Positions 8,276 to 15,268 of a DNA stretch of 16,136 nt are shown one piece after another. Numbering within the stretch: the stretch's first letter is position 1; the number at the start of each line of letters is the position of its first letter. Source of the stretch: Cyclostephanos tholiformis (Eukaryota > Bacillariophyta > Thalassiosirophyceae > Thalassiosirales > Thalassiosiraceae); the NCBI GenBank assembly GCA_036939975.1, contig JALLPB010000946.1:1-16136 (forward strand), read 5' to 3'. A model generated the notes under the pieces. The model was not told the DNA's origin. It did not search any database and saw only the letters and a list, made by a program, of their open reading frames with translations. The position numbers were made by a program, and so were the translations under genes.

Positions 8276-8343
8276 GGCTAGTCAAATACAAGGGGACAAT
8301 TAGCATAGGGTGGTCTAAACATTGAATTTTGTCATTTTAATTT

Positions 8344-8558
8344 GTCAGCAGGTGTTTACTTGAGCTTGGTGTGGATACACATCATGCACGAGTGGCTGCT
8401 GGCGATTTACCGGTGATTAGAGTTTTCTGGGAAAAGATTCCCATATTTTAAATATTGTTAAACTGAGAGCAAGAGCTCACTTCTCTTTCTAAGAATCAAT
8501 TGCAAGAAGTCTTTTGTGCAATCCTAGTTTAGGTCTGCAAAGTTAAAATGGCTTCCAA
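8344..8558 (+). repeat. Direct repeat copy 1: LTR end, leader and gag start of a second copia element
   Basis: GTCAGCAGGTGTTTACT to AAAATGGCTTCCAA matches 9566-9775 at roughly 90% or more by eye, with a few small indels. The end of the repeat includes the ATG (8548-8550) of the following gag remnant. It therefore holds the right part of an LTR plus untranslated leader plus first gag codons. TTTTAAATATTGTT near 8450 could be a TATA-like box of the element. Sequence to its left (8276-8343) is not shared with copy 2. Confidence 0.8.
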
Positions 8559-9393
8559 TGAAGTATGAAGCTGCAGTGGTTACTTCTCAGAAGTTGAAAT
8601 CAGTAGTGTTTACACAAAAAGGGTTTGAAAATGACAAGCATTGAGAAAGTGCCAAAGTTTCGCAGGAAGAAGAGCAATTTTCGCATGTTTGCAATGAAAG
8701 CGACAGCTTATTTGGCAATGTAGTTTCTCAGTGCAATGTTGTCAGCAAACTTCAAGGAATCTTTGCTAGCAAATGATGCAGTGGAATTAGATCTGAACAA
8801 GCCTGATGAATTAGCAAAGAACAAGTGCAAGGCTATGAATCTCCATGCAATGAATCTGTTGACTGTCATGATGGCAGAGAATGACCTTCTGCTTATGATG
8901 GTTGAGTCTGCGAAAAGCATGTACTTTGGGAAAAGCTCTTAAGAAAATTCAAGCAATTCATTCTAGTTGCAAAAGCAGAGCAGACAGCAAAACTATTGAA
9001 TCTGAAGTTGAAGAAAGGTTGAGACCAATCTGAATTGGAGTTGAAGATCGAACAAAATGAAGATTACTCCTGTAATGAAAGCTGCTGAAATCAAAAAATC
9101 TGATTCAAGCGATGACTCGGAGTTTTAGGATTTATGGGAATCAGAGTAATTCTGACAGTGAAAGTGATGAAGACAAGGTTGTGGCTTCTAGTGTGGGTAG
9201 TTTCAAAGGGAAATGCAATGTCTGTGGAAAGGAGGGACACAAGGCTAGTGAATGTCTCATGAAGAAGTCTGTTATATGCAGAAACTGTATGATCTGTTGG
9301 GAACTTGAGAAAAACAAGAGTAGGCAACCTGAATGGTGGAAGAGTGAAGAACAAGCTAATGCAAGTGTTGGTGTTGATGAAGTCATCCTTTAA
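8548..9393 (+). pseudogene. Degenerate copia gag
   Basis: Gag remnant starting at the ATG in the repeat (MASN). Recognisable pieces in changing frames are VPKFRRKKSNFRMFAMKA, then LSANFKESLLANDAVELDLNKPDEL and MNLLTVMMAENDLLLMMVES (8736-8930), and a C-terminal part, 9112-9393. That part carries a perfect nucleocapsid zinc knuckle, CNVCGKEGHKASEC (C-x2-C-x4-H-x4-C), followed by CWELEKNKSRQPEWW, the same C-terminal block as in the minus-strand copia gag (CWHLEKN). There are several stops (TGA 8567-8569, a TAG near 8722) and frameshifts near 8930 and 9128. No protease, integrase or reverse transcriptase follows before the second repeat copy at 9566. The element therefore lost pol or is a gag-only derivative. 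It is a different lineage from the minus-strand element. Confidence 0.75.
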
Positions 9394-9565
9394 ACATCTG
9401 ATCAGTGTTTGAATATGAGAAGAATGTCTGAAAATCTGTCTTAAGTCTGAGTCTGTGCGCAAATGTCTGTTAAATCTGTCTGTCTGTTAAGAGGCATCCA
9501 TTTTTGTAGGGTGTCACGTTGGGAGTTGAAAAATTGTGTTGTTTAGGCGCTTGAGTAGGAAGGGA
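9394..9565 (+). other. 3' flank of the gag remnant with GTCTG-rich stretch and candidate LTR start
   Basis: From 9410 to 9490 the motif GTCTG and variants recur many times (ATGTCTG, GAGTCTG, ATCTGTCTG). TGTCACGTTGGGAG at 9512, after TTTTTGTAGGG, looks like an LTR start running into repeat copy 2. There is no coding frame. Confidence 0.4.
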
Positions 9566-9775
9566 GTCAGCAGGTGTTTACTCGAGCTTGATGTGGATAC
9601 ACATCATGCACGAGTGGTCGATTTACCGGTGATTAGAGTTTTCTGGGAAAAGGTTTCCGGATTTTAAATATTGTTGAACTAAGAGCAAGAGCTCACTTTT
9701 CTTTCTAAGAATCAATTGCAAGAAAGTCTTTTGTGCAATCCTAGTTTAGGTCTGGGAAGTTAAAATGGCTTCCAA
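9566..9775 (+). repeat. Direct repeat copy 2 of the copia LTR/leader/gag start
   Basis: This is the partner of 8344-8558. It carries the same order, including the ATGGCTTCCAA gag start, and then similarity stops abruptly. Because it contains leader and start codon, it is not simply the 3' LTR of copy 1. It is the 5' part of a further element, or the product of tandem amplification through the LTRs. Confidence 0.8.
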
Positions 9776-9891
9776 CATAATTTAGTAATACTGTCTTAAG
9801 CACTCACATAGCTTGGAATGGTGTAAAATATACTAGGGCTTCCAATGTAGAGAGGAAGCATGTAAAGAAATCTCAAAATGAAAATTATGAG

Positions 9892-10865
9892 CTATTTTAA
9901 CTGATCTAAAAAGCATCGAGGAAAGGCCCACTGCAATCTGTGCATTCTCCACTCAGCCAGTTGGGGTGGCATGTACACATTTGAGAGGCAGATCAAGTTG
10001 CCCCTCACCAATGAGTACAATTGACGTGCATTCCTCTTGGGAATTGGCCCAACCAAAATCCTTGTCCCATCACTACTCTGCCTTTGTGGGAAGCCTTGAT
10101 CGACACCTACTTTGTAATCATCAATCCTCCCCTTGATATTCAAGAAAAAAACAAGCAGTAAGCTTCCCATCCAACCAGCTCCCTGGAAAATTAATTGCAC
10201 AAAAAATTACTTTGCCATCAGGGCTAAATACTAATATGTTGTTGACCATGGTGTCATAATCATATCCACAGTAATATGCATTCTGCTGAAGTCTCTTGCT
10301 GGTCATCTCCATTGCCATTCCCAATCTGTCCATGAAGCCCATGACCATGATATTCAAAAAAATTGTACACTGAGACTTATCATGTCTGTGAACTGCCACA
10401 TTTTTTCCTTGTTGAGGAAGCTTACCCTCACAATCGGATGGAAGCACAACCGCTTCACAGTCATTTGAAGAATTTTATTGAGAAAATGAGAGCATAGTGA
10501 GGAGATGATGCCAAAAATCAAACATTGCCACTTAATTGTCATCTGGCTACCCAGATAACAAAGCAACGGCCCCAACATCCCATCCGGTGGAAGTGACCAC
10601 AGCCTCCCCATGCATCGCTGGTGCATGCGATGACCGGGAGGAATAACAACAGAGAGGAGGTGGTTGAAAGCCTCTTGTGTTAATCCGGGTATGTGAAGGG
10701 AGGAATACAAGTCTCCCTTGATATAATTTACGCCACGGCAAGCGAGAAGGGAGAACCAACATGGCCCGAAGCAGGTAGGAATACGTCATCAGAACCAGTG
10801 CCATTAGAACTTTTACGGTCACCTTCTGCCAATGGGACAATATTATGGCCATGATGTCGAGAAAA
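9892..10865 (-). pseudogene. Harbinger-like DDE superfamily endonuclease, frameshifted and lacking its tail
   Basis: A transposase-type nuclease read right to left. An N-terminal region (10865-10735) with HHGHNIVPLAEGD leads, by a frame change, into DLYSSLHIPGLTQEAFNHLLSVVIPPG and LLCYLGSQMTIKW, which looks like the helix-turn-helix part. The catalytic core follows: first Asp in GFMDRLG (codon 10328-10330), then NAYYCGYDYDTMVNN, FSPDGKVIFCAINFPGSW, second Asp in VGVDQGFP (10099-10101), and the Glu in AEWRMHRLQ (9952-9954). All three acidic residues remain. Frame changes occur at two A7 runs (10356-10362 and 10145-10151), plus one near 10735. The protein stops soon after FPRC at 9892, without the last ~80 residues. 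Those resemble the plus-strand fragment at 8024-8275. The family name is from memory of motif order, not a search. Confidence 0.7.
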
Positions 10866-11152
10866 TGAGTGTTTAAACTTGGGGTGGGTGGTTCCAACTA
10901 CAACATACGAAAGAGAGAATCGGTACCCTCCTCCAAATGAAAAAAGAATAAAAAAGCTCAACTTTATTCATGGCACAGCGAATCTGGACGCGAAAATCAG
11001 GATGTCCAGATTTGGAATTATCGCCCACAACAACCGAAAAAGTATTAGGGGCAGGATAAAAAAATGGGTGCCGGTTTTTCCGCTCACGATTTCTACTAAG
11101 GAACTCGTATTTCGAAGTTGGTTTCATGAATCTCCGCCTGCAGTGTGAAACA
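10866..11152. other. 5' flank of the DDE nuclease, no gene supported
   Basis: Overlapping open frames on both strands here have no recognisable motif and look like chance. There is a perfect inverted pair ATCTGGAC / GTCCAGAT (10982-10989 and 11004-11011). GTTTCA at 11121 and TGAAAC at 11146 flank CTCCGCCTGCAG. Read on the minus strand, the block begins GGGGCTGTTTCACACTG, which is reminiscent of Harbinger-type termini and may be the transposon's 5' end. Confidence 0.4.
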
Positions 11153-11172
11153 GCCCCGACACCGGGCGGGGC
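11153..11172. repeat. GC-rich inverted repeat at the candidate transposon edge
   Basis: GCCCCG (11153-11158) and CGGGGC (11167-11172) pair around an 8-nt loop. It lies at the change from the transposon flank to the UAP1 upstream region. A terminal-repeat or hairpin role is only a guess. Confidence 0.35.
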
Positions 11173-11415
11173 CAATGCTGCCGATACCGACCATCCATCC
11201 CATCACAATATATCATAATAGCATAATAGTGGCATGTCCTCATCCATCCCCCGGCCTATCCATCCCATCCCATAGAACCAACAACAGAAAAAAACAAAAA
11301 CGCATAAGAAGATACTACGTCTGTCCAGAGAGAGTGCGAGGGAAGTTAAGAAATATATCCTATTTATATTAATAAGCTTATTATTAACTTTACAAGTCGA
11401 AGGAGCCAGCCCATC
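11173..11415 (+). promoter_or_regulatory. Upstream region of UAP1 with 14-bp palindrome
   Basis: CCATCC-rich sequence (11189-11275) gives way to A-rich DNA and then TAATAAGCTTATTA (11370-11383), a perfect 14-bp palindrome ending 32 bp before the start codon. Such a site suits a dimeric regulator or is part of an AT-rich core promoter; TATTTATATT just before it could act as a TATA-like element. No start site can be placed from sequence alone. Confidence 0.4.
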
Positions 11416-11676
11416 ATGAGCGACGATGAGGCTTGCGCCCCCCCCGACCCCACAAACGTAGTCGACGACATCACCGTCGAATACGATGCCCTACTGGCCT
11501 CTGTGACCCGACGGTGCGCGTCGACCGGCCAATCCCACCTCCTCGACCACGTCTCCGATGTGCCATATCACGAAAGGCTCGCACTACTAAAATCGATAGA
11601 CGGGATGCCGTTGGAATTGCTATCCTCCTACCTCCGCGGCGCGCTGGATGAGGAGGCGAGGCTCAAGAACCCGTCC

Positions 11677-11707
<31 letters not shown>

Positions 11708-12927
11708 ACGTCATCGAGCCGTTCGTGGGCGAATCCATTAGCACGATGACGTCGGATCCGCACCAATTGGACGTACTGGAAAAATCGCGCAAGGTCGGCA
11801 TGGACGCCGTTGCCGGCGGATCCGTCGCGGCGATACTACTGGCGGGCGGACAGGGCACGAGGCTCGGATACGACGGACCGAAGGGCATGTACGACATCGG
11901 ATTGAGCTCGGGGAGGACGCTATTCGCCCTAATGGCCGAGAGGATAAGGAAATTGGGAATATTGTCCGGCGGGCACTCGAAATCGATACCGCTGTACGTC
12001 ATGACGAGTCCGTTGAATCACGACGCCACGTCGACGTACTTTCGCACGAACGACGACTTCGGCATCGACGTTAGGTTCTTCCCCCAGGGAACCCTCCCGG
12101 CCCTTACGTTCGACGGTGAGATGATCCTCGAAACGCGAACTTCGATATCGGTCGCGCCCGATGGCAACGGGGGGATATATCCCGCGTTGGTCAGGCACGG
12201 TATACTCGAGGACATGAAGGAACGCGGCATCAAGTACATGCACGTCTTCGGGGTGGATAACGCCCTCGTCAAGCCCGCCGATCCGACGTTCGTCGGTTAT
12301 TGCATTCTCAGGGATGCCGATTGCGGGAACAAGGTGCTGTGGAAGGCGAATCCCGACGAGAAGGTGGGGGTGGTGGCGTATCGTAATGGCAAGCCCTGCA
12401 TCGTCGAGTATAGCGACATGAGCAAGGAAATGTGCGAGAGGAGGGACGACGACGGACGCTTGACCTTCGGGGCCGGCAATATATGCAATCACTTTTACAC
12501 GTTGGACTTCGTCGAGGACGTGATAGTTCCGAATCTGGGTAGCATGTATCACGTCGCCAGGAAGAAGATACCGTACTACGACGTCGATTCGGGAATGACC
12601 GTTATTCCGCCATCCAACAACGGTATCAAGCTCGAGAGCTTCATCTTCGACGTATTCCCCCTATCGACGAATATGGCGGTATTGGACGTGAAGCGCGAGG
12701 CGGAATTCGCCCCGGTGAAGAATCCGCCGGGATCGGAGAGCGACAGTCCCGATACGGCGCGGCGACTATTTAGCGACGTCGCCAAGGGATGGATGAGGGA
12801 TGCGGGCGCGATATTAGTCGGAGACTTGGAAAGCGACCTATGCGAGGTCGGTCCATTGACCAGTTACGACGGCGAGGGATTGGAGAGTTGGATGGGGAAG
12901 GAGGTTATGTGCCCATTCAGTATTTGA
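11416..12927 (+). CDS. UAP1: UDP-N-acetylglucosamine pyrophosphorylase, 503 aa, intronless
   Basis: Makes UDP-GlcNAc from GlcNAc-1-phosphate and UTP, the last step of the hexosamine pathway. The product feeds N-glycans, GPI anchors and, in chitin-making diatoms, chitin. The nucleotide-binding signature LAGGQGTRLG is at residues 142-151 with PKG at 155-157. DGNGGIYPAL at 249-258 and VDNAL at 280-284 line the sugar and metal site. AGNICNHF (353-360) and KLESFIFDVF (405-414) complete the eukaryotic UAP1 pattern, and the length is normal (about 480-520). The first ATG of the open frame is used; an upstream TAA near 11384-11386 limits extension in the vicinity. A run of about ten glycines (GGT then GGC codons, 11677-11706) sits in the N-terminal helical domain and is unlike the family. 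Codons are clearly GC-rich relative to flanking DNA. It is convergent with the secreted-protein gene downstream. Plant and animal homologues may also accept UDP-GalNAc. Confidence 0.95.
11677..11706 (+). repeat. (GGC)n microsatellite coding polyglycine in UAP1
   Basis: One GGT and nine GGC codons encode an uninterrupted glycine run between an Asn-Pro-Ser and an acidic stretch. Pure codon repetition points to recent slippage expansion, so length may vary between strains. It lies before the catalytic domain in a probable surface loop. Confidence 0.9.
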
Positions 12928-13701
12928 TAGGATGTATTACGGACATTGAATGGAAAAAAAAAAATTTAACGTCGCATGGTCGCGTGATAAGTAGATTACA
13001 TTGACTAAGGCAAAGCTTAACAAGACGAAAGAGTTGAAACAGTCAGAGCAAATGATATCTTGCGTGAATTTATTCGCATCGCAGTCTACATGTGTTGAAA
13101 CGTATTGTTTCCCCGCCGAGACGTAGTGCATCCATCTGTTTCTGAAAGAGTTCGCGAAGAGCCAAGATTAATATAGTAAGCTGAGTTACCTCGACACGAG
13201 CACCTTTCTACCTGGAATGCGAGGAACGTGAAAAAGGTTGGCGAAGGACCCAAAGTTTCACTCGAGAATGGGCAAGCGTTTGATTCTCAGGTCGAAGTTG
13301 CTTGCATCAAGTGACGGCATAGCCAATAATTGGTTGTACCCTTGGATTTTTATCCCATTGTTTGTACCCAGTACTTGCGCCCCTTATTGGAAATCACCTA
13401 GAAGTTTCTCGAGCAAATCTTTGTGACCTGCTTAAAATCGTTATCAGAGTTGTTGGCGCTCATGACAAGAAAAATAGCACTAGATGCTGGTACCTCGCAT
13501 TTGTTTTAATTAGTAGCATTACGAATGGTAAGTCCATCCAAATCCAAGGACGAAGAACAAGTGACTATAACCTTGTTCAACACATATACGGAATGTTTTG
13601 TAAGGTGAAATATCAAATAATGTTGCCCAACACTTGAGCGTCAATTGAAAAAATCGATTGTGTCCTCGCCGATAGGAATACCATACGGATGTATCTTCTC
13701 A
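12928..13701. other. Convergent intergenic region, no gene seen
   Basis: It lies between the 3' ends of UAP1 (plus) and the secreted-protein gene (minus). An A-run at 12953-12964 lies just past the UAP1 stop (TGA directly followed by TAG). Small open frames on both strands lack motifs and have no coding feel. Both genes' 3' untranslated regions and poly(A) sites must lie here. I see nothing else in it. Confidence 0.5.
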
Positions 13702-14773
13702 TCATCGCTGGCCCGTGATTGTATTCTTCATGTTCTTCAAGTCCTGGAGCATCTTATCATACGCGCCCGTCACGCTCTCCTCGATACGACTGGGCGGAAA
13801 CATGCTGAACCTCGAGTCGCTGCTAAGCAGCGCGTTCCCGTCTGCGTCTGTCCCAGTCCACACGACGTAGAGTTTAAGATCGCACAGGGTGCTACCACTG
13901 GCCACGAAGCCGAGACATTGCTTTCGGGTAAGGTAGCACCCGTCGAGCGGCTGCTTGGCCTGTTCGGCTGTGGCAACACTCCCGTCGAAGTTGTAGGTGT
14001 TCGCTTGGCATTCCGACATCTCGCAGAAAACGCACGCATCGTCCCAGGTGATGCCATTAATTTTACCTTTGTCAACATCAATGATTGCCGTAAGGAACGG
14101 GTAGATGCGCTCAAGCGGACTATCCATATAGCGTCGAAGGAAGGAGAGTCTATGTTAAGCAGCAGAAGTGAACGATGAGTGCAATGGACAGCGTTGAGAT
14201 TTCAAGCGTCAGGGGCAGGTGCTCATTTGTATTGTCAGTATATCTTAAAGTACTCACGACGCCTGAGATGCAGCGAAGATGTGTGTGCCGCTTGAATTGG
14301 TTTGGTCCGATGCCATCTCAAGTGCACTGAATGCTAGGGATGATGAAGGATAAGAGGAGTTATTATATATAATTGAAATATCAGAATACCCCACCACTCC
14401 AAAGCACAGCATCCGTGCCATCTCCATACGACATCAGATGATGAAAAGCAAGCCAAAAAGCAAATCCACACTCACATCCAGGAATTCTATAACTCGAAAA
14501 TTCATCCGCCTTCAAATTAACGGCGAAGCGCTTGTAGTTTATATTGCTATTCCAATTCCCGGCAGGCCCGACGTACAGGCAAACCGTCGTCGGTTCCCCG
14601 CGGCGGACGACGTGGGTGCCCCCGCGATTGCTCGGGTCCACGCAGTCGTATGATGATATGGAATCGGAGTTAGCATCAAAGCTGAGGTCTTCAGCGGTCT
14701 GGGAGAATATTGGGGGTAACAGGCCCGCTAGACAGAGCGCTCTCATGAGACGAGACCAGAGACGGAATGCCAT
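13702..14773 (-). CDS. Secreted Cys-containing protein of a diatom-like family, three exons, 286 aa
   Basis: Exon 1 is 14430-14773, exon 2 14258-14326, exon 3 13702-14149. Introns of 103 and 108 nt have GTATGG...TTCAG and GTGAGT...CATAG ends, and the phases agree at both joints (2/1 and 2/1). The start MAFRLWSRLMRALCLAGLL... is a classic signal peptide, with likely cleavage after IFSQ. The mature part has paired cysteines (CVDP, CLYVG, CECG; then CVFC, C at SECQ, CYL, KQCLGF, LCDL). Near the C-terminus is LYVVWTGTDADGNALLSSDSRFSMF, then a helix. I recall WTGTD...SS..RFS.F blocks in diatom-specific secreted proteins of unknown role, but cannot verify this. No catalytic motif or anchor is seen; GFAFWLAFHHL is hydrophobic but short. 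It is convergent with UAP1 and head-to-head with the tRNA gene. Function is unknown; cell-wall or extracellular location is inferred. The gene model is predicted, without transcript support. Confidence 0.75.
14150..14257 (-). other. Intron 2 (108 nt) of the secreted-protein gene
   Basis: On the minus strand it starts GTGAGTAC, a strong donor, and ends CTGCTTAACATAG. CTTAAC just before the acceptor could serve as the branch site. It joins TC+A (Ser) in frame with LSFLRRYMD. Confidence 0.7.
14327..14429 (-). other. Intron 1 (103 nt) of the secreted-protein gene
   Basis: On the minus strand it starts GTATGGAG and ends CTAGCATTCAG. Removing it joins codon TC+T (Ser) and restores a frame that would otherwise end in TGA about 55 nt later. 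The interior is AT-rich (TATATATAAT). Confidence 0.7.
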
Positions 14774-14866
14774 GGTGAACGTTTTACGAGAGTGTTAAGG
14801 AATTGAGTTTGCTCAATTGTTTTGTTATTACTATTCAAATTATAAATTCACTCATTAAGGTTGCCG
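14774..14866. promoter_or_regulatory. 93-bp divergent spacer between secreted-protein gene and tRNA-Thr
   Basis: It must hold the 5' untranslated region and at least part of the Pol II promoter of the minus-strand gene, as well as the upstream DNA of the tRNA. It contains AATTGAG..CTCAATT (14811-14819 region) and TATAAATT at 14841-14848, a TATA-like box about 20-25 bp before the tRNA 5' end. Function is not shown. Confidence 0.4.
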
Positions 14867-14938
14867 GCCCGTATGGCGCAGTGGTAACGCATCTCACTTG
14901 TAATGAGAAGATCCGTGGTTCAAATCCGCGTGCGGGCT
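14867..14938 (+). tRNA. tRNA-Thr (anticodon UGU)
   Basis: The cloverleaf is complete. The acceptor stem GCCCGTA pairs with TGCGGGC (one G-T pair). The anticodon stem TCTCA/TGAGA is perfect, with loop CTTGTAA giving anticodon TGT, reading ACA (and other ACN by wobble). The T arm CGTGG/CCGCG closes loop TTCAAAT. The internal Pol III promoter is intact: A box TGGCGCAGTGG (14874-14884) and B box GGTTCAAATCC (14917-14927). No intron is present and the CCA is not encoded, as expected for a eukaryotic nuclear gene. T runs at 14952-14957 and 14963-14969 can terminate Pol III. Confidence 0.97.
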
Positions 14939-14951
14939 TGACATTTCTTTA

Positions 14952-14969
14952 TTTTTTCATTATTTTTTT
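14952..14969 (+). terminator. Pol III terminator T-runs after tRNA-Thr
   Basis: T6 and T7 runs begin 14 nt after the tRNA end. Four or more T's suffice for Pol III termination, so the first run is the probable stop and the second a backup. The second run overlaps the hairpin that starts at 14965. Confidence 0.75.
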
Positions 14970-14994
14970 ATGGTCACGTTTGCGACCATAAAAA
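14965..14994. repeat. Perfect 11-bp inverted repeat with 8-nt loop
   Basis: TTTTTATGGTC (14965-14975) pairs with GACCATAAAAA (14984-14994), leaving ACGTTTGC as the loop. The U-rich and A-rich flanks make it look like a bidirectional terminator-like hairpin. It could also be an end of the decayed minus-strand element to its right. Confidence 0.8.
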
Positions 14995-15268
14995 TCGCAG
15001 AAGTTTTTTGGAATTTTGAGTACCTATTCCTACATGGTAGGCACGTAGGCCTGTACCGGTGCTTCCAACAATTTCAAGAAATAATGGAGAAATGGCAGGA
15101 AAAACGAACTCTCCGTGCACCCAATATGATTAGGACTGACAATGGGATTAAATGACCGAGATGTTATTTTCTACGGGGTAGTGCTACTAATAGCAAGAAT
15201 CGAAGCACCTAAAAATTATACCATGTTATCTCTTTTGTCCAAGCAGTCTTGGTATCCCGCATATCTAC
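14995..15268. other. Spacer, only a weak coding trace
   Basis: A short plus-strand frame (to TGA 15151-15153) ends EKWQEKRTLRAPNMIRTDNGI, whose TDNG recalls an integrase core. It is too short and unsupported to call. Nothing else is recognised. Confidence 0.3.

Noticed and set aside
10873..11175. Overlapping 89- and 100-codon frames on both strands
   Set aside because: Neither has a domain, codon bias or neighbours that support it. They fall in the transposon flank.
11929..12552. A 207-codon open frame on the minus strand inside UAP1
   Set aside because: It is antisense to a strongly supported enzyme gene with GC-rich codons, which commonly leaves long antisense frames. It has no motif of its own.
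14970..15155. Integrase-like fragment ending IRTDNGI
   Set aside because: The only hint is TDNG; no flanking integrase motifs are present on the plus strand. Too weak to annotate.
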